Assembly: GCF_900106745.1 (NCBI RefSeq)
Contig: NZ_FNNV01000014.1
Coordinates: 62,001-126,000 of the forward strand
DNA length: 64,000 nucleotides
Source of the DNA: Paenibacillus sp. CF384
GTDB lineage: Bacteria > Bacillota > Bacilli > Paenibacillales > Paenibacillaceae
Direction of reading: 5' to 3'
Part shown: positions 25,109-33,021 of the stretch, piece by piece
How the letters are laid out: every line of letters starts with the position of its first letter
Position numbering within the stretch: the first letter of the stretch is position 1
Program-made: the position numbers and the translations under genes
The notes under the pieces: generated by a model
What the model was told of the DNA's origin: nothing
What the model saw: only the letters and a program-made list of their open reading frames with translations
Database searches by the model: none

Positions 25109-25999
25109 ATGAAGCTTACGATTACGTATGAGCATGAAATTCCGATTAACGCCTTCTATTGGACACCTAAAGCCTATCGACAGCCCCTGCATGCGCATAC
25201 AAGTTTAGAAATGGGATTATGTTTGTCGGGGACGGGGACGTTTTATTTTGGCAATAAACAATATCATGTCCGGGAAGGCGACTTCTTCCTTGTTAATAAT
25301 GAGGAGCTGCATATCGCGCAGTCCGATCCGCTTCATCCCAGTCACTATCTGTTTCTGAATTTCGACAGCGACCTGCTCATGAAGGAAGATCCCAGCTTGC
25401 TGCTTCCCTTCTCTTACCATTCGGAGCATTTCAGCAATCTCATTGCCGCCGATACCCCGCTTGCTGCGGCCATCGCGCCATGGATGACCGCCATTGAACG
25501 GGAGCTGCGCGAGAGAAAGCCGGGCTATATCGCGCTGGCCAAGAGTGCGCTCATCCAGCTGTGCGGCCTGCTCTTGCGGCATTACCACAGCGGACTTACC
25601 GCCTCGCAGCAGCGAATGATGGTGCAATCGGTCAATCAGACCAAGGCATTAGCCTCACTGGTGGAGCAGCGCTACCGCGAATCGATCAGTCTCCAAGATA
25701 TCGCGCAGGAGCTCGGCATCAGCGTCTCTCGGGCGAGTCGTGTGTTTCATGAGACTACAGGCCGACGGTTCGCCGACTATGTGGCTATGCTTCGGGTCCA
25801 AGAAGCGAAGCGGCTGCTGGCCGGAACCGACAAGCAAGTGGCTCATATCGGGTTCGAATGCGGCTTCCAAAGCCTAGCTACCTTTTACCGTGTATTCAAG
25901 GAGTCGACAGGCATTTCACCGGTTCATTTTCGCCAAACCCTCGGGCTTGCACCGGATGCAGCTCCCGCAAAAAATGAGAGTTTCCCGCCTGTACCATGA
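25109..25999 (+). CDS. AraC-family regulator with cupin sensor
   Basis: 296 residues from ATG 25109, behind AAGGAGG. The longer ORF to 24980 opens in the neighbouring region. The N-terminal cupin-like arm (HAHTSLEMGLCLSGTG, YHVREGDFFLVN) would bind a sugar. The C-terminal ~100 residues hold two helix-turn-helices (ISLQDIAQELGISVSRASR; GFQSLATFYRVFKE). Transcribed toward the ADP-ribosylglycohydrolase 65 bp downstream and divergent to the GPH symporter, so it likely controls both. Confidence 0.92.
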   Translation: MKLTITYEHEIPINAFYWTPKAYRQPLHAHTSLEMGLCLSGTGTFYFGNKQYHVREGDFFLVNNEELHIAQSDPLHPSHYLFLNFDSDLLMKEDPSLLLPFSYHSEHFSNLIAADTPLAAAIAPWMTAIERELRERKPGYIALAKSALIQLCGLLLRHYHSGLTASQQRMMVQSVNQTKALASLVEQRYRESISLQDIAQELGISVSRASRVFHETTGRRFADYVAMLRVQEAKRLLAGTDKQVAHIGFECGFQSLATFYRVFKESTGISPVHFRQTLGLAPDAAPAKNESFPPVP

Positions 26000-26064
26000 G
26001 AAGATGCATCAACTGTTGTCCGCTACAATAGATATATACGTTAGAGAGGACAGGTGAATGCGAT

Positions 26065-27498
26065 ATGGCAGGTTGGGCTCCCTTATTTTCACTGATTCAA
26101 GAAGAGATCAAGCAGCGCGGCGAAGAAGGCTGTGATGTGACCGGGTTTGCAGAGAAGCTGGAGGCGGTTAAAGCGGAGGCGGCAGCTGCGGCTAAAGCTA
26201 ACGGCTATAACGAGTCCGCGCTGATGGATATCTACAATGAATTGATGGCACTTCCGATTGGAGCGGATTTCCCTTATTCGGAGCCTTCCGATCTGGAAAC
26301 GATCCGTGCCGAAAGCCCGGCAGGACCGGCAATTGCAGCGCCTTCACTAACCGATGGCGAGTGGCTCGATAAGTTTAACGGCGCATGGCTCGGTCGTTCC
26401 GTGGGCTGCGCGCTCGGCAAGCCGCTCGAGGCAGGTCCGTACATGAACGGTTCCGGCGGCAGACCCGGCTGGGAGAATGTGAAGCTGTGGTTTGAAGGCG
26501 CGGATGCCTGGCCGATTCAAGGGTATACGCCTGTCGAGTCCGCCAGTGTAGCGGACTACCCGGACCTGCATATCGCCATGTGGTGCAAAGCGAGCACGCG
26601 CGAGCATATCGCATACATGGAAACGGATGACGATATCCGCTACACCGTGCTCGGCCTTCATATGTTGGAGGAACGCGGAACGGACTTCGACTCGTGGGAT
26701 ATCGGCAAAATGTGGCACCGCAAGCTCAGCTATGCCCAGGTCTGCACGGCGGAAACGCAGGCTTATCTGAACTATGCCCAAGTAACCTCGCATATGGGCG
26801 ATTCCAGCCCGGAAGATCGGCTTGCCTCTAAGGATTGGGTGCGCACCTATCTGAATCCGTACCGGGAATGGATCGGCGCGCAAATCCGCGTTGACGGGTA
26901 CGCATACGGCGCTGCCGGTAATCCTGAGCTGGCAGCGGAGCTCGCTTGGAAGGATTCCTCGTTCTCCCATGTGAAGAACGGCATCTATGGCGCGATGTTC
27001 TGCTCGGCTATGATTGCCGCTGCTTTCGTAGAGACTGACGTGCGCCGCATCGTAGAGATTGGGCTCAGCGTTATCCCTTCGGGAAGCAGACTCGCGCACG
27101 ATGTTCGATTCGCCATCGAGATCGCCAATTCGACGACGGATCAAGTTGAACTGGTCAGCCGCATCTGGGAAGCGTTCAAGCATTACGATGCCGTGCATAC
27201 GAACAATAATGCGGCGCTCTGTGCGGCAGCTTTGATCTACTCCGGCGGCGACTTCGAGAAAGGCATTACGACGGCCGTGCTCGGCGGCTGGGATACGGAT
27301 TGCAACGGAGCGACTGTCGGCTCCATCCTCGGCGCGATGCTCGGGGCCGGCGCACTGCCTGCTTCTTGGACGACACCGCTGAACGACAAGCTGTACGCGG
27401 AAGTAACCGGCTTCCATCCGATCGCCATTTCGGATTGCGCTCGGAGAAGCTTCGAGGTGTTCCGCAAGATACAGGCACAGACTTCGGTTATAGCGTAA
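26065..27498 (+). CDS. ADP-ribosylglycohydrolase-family protein
   Basis: 477 residues. Residues ~100-460 form the all-helical ARH fold: FNGAWLGRSVGCALGKPLE, metal-site METDDD (Glu186-Asp190), and the C-terminal GGWDTDCNGATVG, which supplies the second set of Mg-binding Asp residues. The N-terminal ~95 residues are an extra helical segment (KLEAVKAEAAAAAKA) not needed for the fold. Classic ARHs remove ADP-ribose from Arg or Ser. Many Firmicute copies near sugar genes have unknown substrates and may act on nucleoside-like or N-glycosidic sugars. Downstream of an AraC regulator, followed by a terminator. Confidence 0.92.
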   Translation: MAGWAPLFSLIQEEIKQRGEEGCDVTGFAEKLEAVKAEAAAAAKANGYNESALMDIYNELMALPIGADFPYSEPSDLETIRAESPAGPAIAAPSLTDGEWLDKFNGAWLGRSVGCALGKPLEAGPYMNGSGGRPGWENVKLWFEGADAWPIQGYTPVESASVADYPDLHIAMWCKASTREHIAYMETDDDIRYTVLGLHMLEERGTDFDSWDIGKMWHRKLSYAQVCTAETQAYLNYAQVTSHMGDSSPEDRLASKDWVRTYLNPYREWIGAQIRVDGYAYGAAGNPELAAELAWKDSSFSHVKNGIYGAMFCSAMIAAAFVETDVRRIVEIGLSVIPSGSRLAHDVRFAIEIANSTTDQVELVSRIWEAFKHYDAVHTNNNAALCAAALIYSGGDFEKGITTAVLGGWDTDCNGATVGSILGAMLGAGALPASWTTPLNDKLYAEVTGFHPIAISDCARRSFEVFRKIQAQTSVIA

Positions 27499-27502
27499 TG
27501 GA

Positions 27503-27538
27503 AAGGAGCTAAGCGGCTGGGATGCGCTTAGCTCCTTT
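27503..27538 (+). terminator. Rho-independent terminator after ADP-ribosylglycohydrolase
   Basis: AAGGAGCTAAGCG pairs with CGCTTAGCTCCTT across a 9-base loop, followed by TGTTTTG. It starts 4 bp after the stop. Confidence 0.92.
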
Positions 27539-27687
27539 GTTTTGGGGAGGGCCAGGAGGCTGGGGGAAGAGGCGCAGGGTGCTGGCTCTCGGCATGGCTT
27601 CGCCTGCGGGAGCTCGTCCTGAGCGAAAGTGTTTCATTTGCATTTCATGCAAATTCGCTCTGTCTGGCCGCCTGCTGGAGCTCATCC

Positions 27688-27810
27688 TTGATCGCTTACC
27701 TGGCTTGGCCGCCTTTGGGAGCTCGTACTTGATTGCTTACCTGGCTTGGCCACCTGCTGGAGTTCATACTTGACCGCTTACCTGGCTTGGCCGCCTATGG
27801 GAGCTCGTCC
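27688..27810. repeat. Three tandem 41-bp repeats
   Basis: Units at 27688-27728, 27729-27769 and 27770-27810 each begin TTGAYYGCTTACCTGGCTTG and end in a GGAGYTCRT block. A truncated relative lies at about 27600-27687. No supported coding frame. Confidence 0.85.
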
Positions 27811-27819
27811 TAAGCGGAA

Positions 27820-28004
27820 ATGTTGCATTTCATGCAACATAAATGGCGTTCTGCTTATGCAATGGGCAATTTGTTGCAGATTCTGCAACATTACCTCCAC
27901 TATATGCCCCTTTAGTGCTCCGAACTTTAAAAATGTTGCAGAATCTGCAACATAAATGGGTTTCACCCATCGTAACGTCCGATTTGTTGCATGTTCTGCA
28001 ACAT
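27820..28004. repeat. Palindromic repeat element, copy 1 (TGTTGCA-N5-TGCAACA x4)
   Basis: Four near-perfect palindromes are centred at 27830, 27881, 27943 and 27994, so spacing is 51, 62, 51 bp. Palindromes 1-2 and 3-4 form two tandem ~113-bp units (AAATGTTGCA...TGCAACATAAATGG, then ATTTGTTGCA...TGCAACATT). The same arrangement recurs at 46,784-46,964. No coding capacity. Probably a repetitive non-coding element or protein-binding array. Confidence 0.85.
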
Positions 28005-28140
28005 TTCCACCTCAGCACACTGAGTAAACCTATCTGCGCAAACAAATTGGATCATATTAATCGCATATATTTCGCGGGAAGCTCTAACGGATCGTACAAG
28101 GCTAATTTAGTCGTATTCGGGTATATGCGAGCTGATTACG

Positions 28141-28920
28141 GGAGGGGGGAAACTGGGTTAGTATGTTTGCGGAGCGTGCGACTTTGGAACTCTCAGCATA
28201 TTTTCGGCGTGGTTTCGGTGGTGAGAGTTTGTTTTCTGCTCTCTCACCATCATCGTGAGGGAGGAATCAAGTTAGTCTGTATACTGAGCGTGTGACTTTG
28301 GAACTCTCAACTTCATTTCGGCGTGGTGTCTGATAAACCGAAAGTCGGCGGAAACGAGTAAAGAGTAGCTCCCACTACCACACATCCACCGAAATGCAGC
28401 AGAAACGAGTAATGAGTAGCTCCCACTACCACACATCCGCCGAAATCCAGTGGGAACGAGTAATGAGTAGCTCCCAGAGCCACACCTCTGCCTAAATGCA
28501 GCAAAAACAAGTAATGAGTAGCTCCCACTACCACACATTCGCCTAAATGCAGCAGAAACGCGTAATGAGTAGCTCCCAGGACCACACATCCACCGAAATG
28601 CAGCAGAAACGAGTAATGAGTAGCTCCCAGGACCACACATCCTCGGTTTAGGTGGTGAGAGTTTGTTTGTCGCACTCTCAGCATTCGACTGGAGGGAATC
28701 GAATTAGACTGCCTGCTGAGAGAGCGGCTTTGGAACTCTCAGCTCCATTATGGCGTGGTTTAAATGGTGAGAGTTCGTTTGACGCATTCTCAGCATCCAT
28801 CTCGGAGGGAATCGGGTTAGTTTGTTTGCTGAGCGTGCGACTTTGGAACTCTCAGCTTCATTTCAGCGTGTTTTCTAGTGCTGAGCGTACGTTTGTCGCA
28901 CTCTCAATATTCATCGCGTG
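28141..28920. repeat. Four degenerate ~115-bp repeats, second copy split by a tandem array
   Basis: Copies at 28141-28256, 28257-28338 plus 28645-28690, 28691-28803 and 28804-28920. Each starts GGAGGGAATC or a variant, carries CTTTGGAACTCTCA in the middle, and ends with an inverted pair TGAGAGT...ACTCTCA that can form a hairpin. The second copy is interrupted by the 51-bp array. Reading frames here are open on both strands by chance and look non-coding. Confidence 0.8.
28339..28644. repeat. Six tandem 51-bp repeats
   Basis: Units start at 28339, 28390, 28441, 28492, 28543 and 28594, all 51 bp, sharing GTAATGAGTAGCTCCCA (GTAAAGAG in the first) and CCACAC. Because 51 is divisible by 3, two minus-strand frames stay open through the whole array as 17-residue repeats, but neither has a ribosome site or ordinary composition. 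The units abut with no spacers, so this is not a CRISPR. Confidence 0.92.
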
Positions 28921-28994
28921 GGATCGATGGGTTGGCCTTGTCCTGGCTCGGGCGCATACGAAGCGTATCCTAGCGATACCAGCCACATTAGCAA

Positions 28995-29047
28995 AACAAG
29001 GGCAGCCTTGAAAGTCGCTTTTGCAACTTTCTGAGACTGCCCTTGTT
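28995..29047 (-). terminator. Rho-independent terminator after secreted helical protein
   Basis: AACAAGGGCAG/CTGCCCTTGTT outer stem and an inner GAAAGT/ACTTTC stem, with TTTTGC on the minus strand. It is 12 bp past the stop. Confidence 0.88.
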
Positions 29048-29059
29048 GTTTGCGGTTTA

Positions 29060-29566
29060 TTATGAAGCAGAATAAGACTTGGACTTCTGGCCCTTCTCAT
29101 CCTTCTTCATGCCATGCTCCTTGCAGGCTGCGTGAAGTTCTTCGCGAAGCTGCTCGGCTGTTTTCCCTTCCGTCTTGATACCCAGACGTGCCGCTTTCTC
29201 TTGCAGACGTGCCAATCGCTCCGCTTTCTTCTCTGCCTTGAATTTCTCCCACTTCGTAGGACTCTTCTTAATGGCAGCTTTCAGCTCTTCTTGCAATTGC
29301 TCTGCGGTTTTCCCTTCGGTTGAGATCCCGAAGTAAACAGCCGCTTTCTGCAGATGTTCCAGCTTCCGAGCCTCGCGGTGTTCACGGCCTTTGCCGTGAT
29401 CGCCATGTTTCCAGTGCTCTTGCTTCTGTTCATGCTGCGCCTGCAGCTGGTCGGAGGATGGAATCGCAATTTCAGCACTATTCGCGTATACCGTTCCTGC
29501 TGTTAGAATGAGCGCGGCAGCTGTGCCGAGGATGGCCAGCCGCGTACGCAACCGATTTGTTGTCAT
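29060..29566 (-). CDS. Secreted charged helical-repeat protein
   Basis: 168 residues from ATG 29566, with AGGGAG 9 bp upstream (ATG at 29572 is possible). Signal peptide LAILGTAAALILTAGTVYA, then a His/Glu/Lys-rich stretch (about residues 45-70), then two ~60-residue helical modules. Each contains Leu-Gln, a Gly-Ile core and the motif EGKTAEQL[QR]EEL. Only one Cys, near the end. Downstream of, and co-oriented with, a zinc-type COG0523 GTPase (89-bp gap). The His-rich stretch could bind metal, but that is inference. Confidence 0.82.
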   Translation of the reverse strand: MTTNRLRTRLAILGTAAALILTAGTVYANSAEIAIPSSDQLQAQHEQKQEHWKHGDHGKGREHREARKLEHLQKAAVYFGISTEGKTAEQLQEELKAAIKKSPTKWEKFKAEKKAERLARLQEKAARLGIKTEGKTAEQLREELHAACKEHGMKKDEKGQKSKSYSAS

Positions 29567-29655
29567 GTACATCAGCTCCCTTTCGCGGGCTATAAAACTG
29601 CCCATTCTGCGATAGTATCCCCGACATACCCCAAAATATTCCAAACTCACTAATC

Positions 29656-30732
29656 TTAATGAGCCTCTGTAAGCTCTGCCAATTCCCGCTCCAAGACATC
29701 CTTGGCAAAATGCTCCCCGATGAACACCGCAACGTCATTCACAGTTCCCTGCGGCGTGATCCGAATAAATTCCACCTCGCGATAGGCGTATTGGAAGAGG
29801 AATCGACTGTTCGTATCGCTGAATGTGACGATGCCTTTGGCTCGATATACTTCCTTCGGCAGTCTGTTAATGAGTGCTTCGAAGGCATGACTGTCAACGG
29901 GACCTGACAAATAATGCGTCAGCGTCATAACATGCGCATGCGAATTATAAGGCTCGTCAGTGTGGTTGTGGTCATGGTCATGATCGTGATCGTGATCGTG
30001 GTCATGGTCATGATCGTGGTCGTGGTCATGATCATGTTCGTGATCATGGTCATGCTGGCAGTTAGCGCCGCAGACATGATTGCCGTTCTGCGCCGGCTGT
30101 GCTGCGCCGGCCTCCGGTTTCGTTTTGGCCGCGGCTGCTTGATCGAACATCCCCAAATCGACGACGCAGCGAACCGTCACCGTGAGCGGAGCATACGCAT
30201 TCAGCTCGCGTACCAGCTGCTGGACCTCTACGAGCTCCTCCGGTGCAAGCTTGTCGGCTTTGTTGACGATCAGATCCGTCGCGCAGCGAATTTGATCCTG
30301 CATGAGCTTGAAGGTTTTGCCGCCCCGGCGGCTGCGAACGAGCAGCTCCGGTCCGTCGACGACCGTTGCGATCGTGCGTAGATCGAGGCGCATGAACAAA
30401 GCCGCCTCCGTAATCGCATCGATGATCTCCATCGGATTGGCAGCGCCCGTCGACTCAATCAACACAACATCAGGCTGATGCTCCTCGATCAACTCTTTCA
30501 GCTCGATGCTCAGATCGCCGCGAATGGTGCAGCAGATGCAGCCGCTTAGCATTTCGGCCATAGGTACATCCTGATCGACGAATTGACCATCTAAGTTGAC
30601 GTCGCCGAGCTCATTCATGATGATCGCGACCTTCACATCTTGTGCTTTATAGTAATCTACCACATGGTTTAGAAGGGTTGTTTTGCCGCTGCCCAGGAAG
30701 CCTGACAGCAGATGGATTGGAATGGCATTCAT
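29656..30732 (-). CDS. COG0523 (CobW/ZagA-type) metal GTPase with long His-Asp tract
   Basis: 358 residues. P-loop GFLGSGKTT (11-19), metal-binding CICC (Cys65-Cys68) in the GCICCTIRGDL switch, ESTGAANP, NKAD base-recognition motif, then an Ala/Gln-rich hinge and a tract of about 17 His-Asp pairs (residues ~226-258), followed by the CobW C-terminal domain. G3E GTPases of this type deliver metals, most often zinc, to client enzymes. The tract would chelate or store metal. Divergent from a second COG0523 gene. No clear Zur box in the shared 247-bp intergenic region. Confidence 0.93.
   Translation of the reverse strand: MNAIPIHLLSGFLGSGKTTLLNHVVDYYKAQDVKVAIIMNELGDVNLDGQFVDQDVPMAEMLSGCICCTIRGDLSIELKELIEEHQPDVVLIESTGAANPMEIIDAITEAALFMRLDLRTIATVVDGPELLVRSRRGGKTFKLMQDQIRCATDLIVNKADKLAPEELVEVQQLVRELNAYAPLTVTVRCVVDLGMFDQAAAAKTKPEAGAAQPAQNGNHVCGANCQHDHDHEHDHDHDHDHDHDHDHDHDHDHDHNHTDEPYNSHAHVMTLTHYLSGPVDSHAFEALINRLPKEVYRAKGIVTFSDTNSRFLFQYAYREVEFIRITPQGTVNDVAVFIGEHFAKDVLERELAELTEAH
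29962..30056. repeat. Hexanucleotide tract encoding (His-Asp)n
   Basis: GTCATG / ATCGTG hexamers in near-perfect tandem inside the COG0523 gene, with synonymous variation between units. Liable to slip in multiples of 6 bp, which changes tract length without shifting frame. Confidence 0.9.
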
Positions 30733-30979
30733 AGTTCGTGTTCGTCCTCTCGTTAATGTTCTGGGGACAAATCGCTTGCGTGCTGATTGGTCTCCGAACG
30801 AAGTTGGCTAAATTATACCGTTATTTCGATGAATTTAACAGCTTGCTCGGGTGAGTTCGCTCTCTGTCGCCCCTACTGCTGCGCGCGTTGGAGATTCTGC
30901 CCCAAGAGGTTTTATTTTGGCCGGATGCCGCATATCCTTCTTTGAATGTGGACCTTGGAGGGAGTGTGAGCGCTCGAAC

Positions 30980-32074
30980 ATGGAACAATCAGCAATCCCG
31001 GTAATCGTATTAAGCGGCTTTCTGGGCAGCGGAAAAACAACACTGCTTCTGAGGCTGCTGCAGCATGCCAAGGCTACCGGTTTACGCGCATCTGTACTGA
31101 TGAATGAAATCGGAGCCGTTGACGTGGATGGAACGATGGTGAGCAGTGCATCCGCCACTCAGATGCTGGAGCGGATTACGGAAGGCTGCCTGTGTTGCAG
31201 CAAGAAGAGCGAGCTAGCCTCTTGCTTGGAGCGGCTTGCGCTGATGCAGCCGGATGTGATCGTGATGGAGCTAACCGGTGTGGCGAACCCGGAGGAAATT
31301 GCCGAGGCGTTAACGGAGCCGACGATTATCGGCAAGGTGCAGCTGCACCGGATCGTAACGGTGCTGGATGCCGAGCATGCGCTCGACTATAACAGCATCT
31401 TCTCCTCTGACCGCGAGCTGATTCGTACGCTGCGCAAGCAGATTGAGGCGGCGGACTTGATCATCGCCAATAAATTCGACCTCATATCCAATCGAACCGC
31501 GGATAAAGTGAAGCAGCTCATTCGCGATCGCAACCAGGCGGCCGAAGTCATCACGGCAACACGCTGCGAGATCGATTCCGCGCTTGTATTCGCGGGAATC
31601 TCTCCTTCACCCGCGCGGAGGCAGCCTGTCATCTCCGGCACGCGGACGGCTTTTGCAATCGGCGGCCGCGTGCTGCCGGAGAAGCTGCCGGGCAGCGGAG
31701 GCGGCGCCGGCAAGTCGCAGGCGGCCGTTAACAAGCAAGCCGCGGCCACACAGCAAGGCGCCACCGCAACCCAAGCGCCGAGCTCGTATTCGCGCATTCG
31801 AACGGCAGCGATTTATCCCGGCGCAAATGCAGCCGGACTCTCGCGGCGTCAGTTCGAAGCCTTTATTAGCGGGCGCGGCAACAATTGCCTGCGTGCCAAA
31901 GGATATTTGCCTTACGGCAAGGATGGCAGCCTCATGCTGTTCCAGTTGGCGGGCAAACGACTGGAATGGTCGATGAGCAGCTATGAAGGGAAGCCGTATT
32001 TTGTCATGATCGGCATCGAACTCGATGAGAGCAAGATCAAGCAGGAGTGGGCACGGTTCACTACCCGCAAATAA
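30980..32074 (+). CDS. COG0523 (CobW-type) metal GTPase
   Basis: 364 residues from ATG 30980. GGAGGGAG lies 15 or more bases upstream, a loose spacing, but the in-frame ATG at 30851 adds 43 residues before the P-loop and is unlikely. P-loop GFLGSGKTT (13-21), CLCC (Cys70-Cys73), ELTGVANPEE, NKFD. A Gly/Ala/Gln-rich low-complexity linker (about residues 228-272) separates the GTPase from the CobW C-terminal domain, and there is no His tract. Probably a metal chaperone of different client or affinity from its divergent partner. Confidence 0.92.
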   Translation: MEQSAIPVIVLSGFLGSGKTTLLLRLLQHAKATGLRASVLMNEIGAVDVDGTMVSSASATQMLERITEGCLCCSKKSELASCLERLALMQPDVIVMELTGVANPEEIAEALTEPTIIGKVQLHRIVTVLDAEHALDYNSIFSSDRELIRTLRKQIEAADLIIANKFDLISNRTADKVKQLIRDRNQAAEVITATRCEIDSALVFAGISPSPARRQPVISGTRTAFAIGGRVLPEKLPGSGGGAGKSQAAVNKQAAATQQGATATQAPSSYSRIRTAAIYPGANAAGLSRRQFEAFISGRGNNCLRAKGYLPYGKDGSLMLFQLAGKRLEWSMSSYEGKPYFVMIGIELDESKIKQEWARFTTRK

Positions 32075-32079
32075 ATAAA

Positions 32080-32134
32080 GGGATATCTCACCTGCCGTCA
32101 CCACGAACGGCCTGGATGAGATATCCCTTTTTTT
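32080..32134. terminator. Bidirectional terminator between COG0523 gene and dioxygenase gene
   Basis: GGGATATCTCA pairs with TGAGATATCCC across a loop with its own CCGT/ACGG pair, followed by T7 on the plus strand. It serves the convergent genes ending at 32074 and 32146. Confidence 0.9.
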
Positions 32135-32145
32135 CAAAACAAAGG

Positions 32146-32976
32146 CTAACAGTCCGCCCCCGTCATCTCGCTCGTAAACATACGCTTATACTCTCTGGGG
32201 TTGATCTTCTCAGCGGTATCCGGCGCATAATGAAACTGCAGCGCGCGGCGGCGCTTCTGTGAGAAATTGTATGCGGTGCCGTGCATGAGCAGTCCATGGA
32301 AGAACAGCGCACTGCCCGGCGCGAGCGGAACAGCGACATTGCGCTCGACAGGCACAACCGTATCGCATAGCTGCCAATCCCGCTCCGCATAATGCGGAAT
32401 GCCGCCGTTCATATGCGAACGGGGGATAATTTGCATGCAGCCGTTATCGAGCCCCGCTTCGTCAAGCGCAATCCAAACGCCAATCACAGGCCGATCATAA
32501 GCCAGGTTGCCGTAGGCCATATCTTGATGCCACGGCTTCTCTCCCCCGCCCTTGGGCGGTTTAAGCAATGCAATATCCTGCACCAGCTTCGGCTTCGCGC
32601 CGAGCAACTTCTCCACGACGGCCAATATGTCCGGATGATAGGCGATTGCTCGCAACCGATCGTCGACCTCCACAAACTCATACAATTTGCGGACGGCGAG
32701 CTCACGCTCTTCATCGCTGTGCAGTTCGCTCCTCGGCTTCACGAACTGCACCTTTACGGCTGTCCCATCATCGGCAATATGCGCCATAATTGCTTCAGTC
32801 GCACGCCAAATTTCGTCGCCGGACAACACATCCAGTACCGCAGCGTATCCCTGCTGCCGATAGAACTGAACCAGCTCCTCCTCAACATCGGTAACGCGGT
32901 GAACAGCCTGATGAATCTCGCCGTGCGGATACAACTTTCTGTTGATCTCATCGGGTGATGTCAGTTTGCCCTCCAT
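32146..32976 (-). CDS. Phytanoyl-CoA dioxygenase (PhyH)-family Fe(II)/2-oxoglutarate oxygenase
   Basis: 276 residues. The facial triad is visible: His150 and Asp152 in WHQDMAY, and His232 in LLMHGTAYN, with a basic cluster (KRRRALQFHY) providing the Arg for 2-oxoglutarate. Cytoplasmic. ATG preceded by AGGAGGG. It follows uxaC by 45 bp on the same strand, so the two are probably co-transcribed. PhyH family members hydroxylate very varied substrates (acyl-CoAs, ectoine, phosphonates, sugars). The context suggests a uronate-related substrate, which is inference only. Confidence 0.9.
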   Translation of the reverse strand: MEGKLTSPDEINRKLYPHGEIHQAVHRVTDVEEELVQFYRQQGYAAVLDVLSGDEIWRATEAIMAHIADDGTAVKVQFVKPRSELHSDEERELAVRKLYEFVEVDDRLRAIAYHPDILAVVEKLLGAKPKLVQDIALLKPPKGGGEKPWHQDMAYGNLAYDRPVIGVWIALDEAGLDNGCMQIIPRSHMNGGIPHYAERDWQLCDTVVPVERNVAVPLAPGSALFFHGLLMHGTAYNFSQKRRRALQFHYAPDTAEKINPREYKRMFTSEMTGADC

Positions 32977-33021
32977 GGTATCCCTCCTGAATGGTCTTCT
33001 ACCTTCTCAACTTACCGAAAG

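Noticed and set aside
26347-27417. 356-codon minus-strand frame
   Set aside because: Lies wholly antisense to the ADP-ribosylglycohydrolase, whose catalytic motifs are intact.
28339-28644. CRISPR-like array
   Set aside because: Units abut without unique spacers, show internal drift along their length and have no cas genes nearby. It is a simple tandem repeat.
28272-28684. Two overlapping minus-strand reading frames of 122-123 codons with 17-residue repeats
   Set aside because: Both follow from the 51-bp repeat being a multiple of three. No ribosome site, no signal peptide, and two frames equally open. Treated as non-coding repeat.
30733-30979. Zur or T-box/riboswitch control of the COG0523 genes
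   Set aside because: I looked for a TCGTAAT-type palindrome and for leader hairpins in the shared intergenic region and could not find a convincing one.
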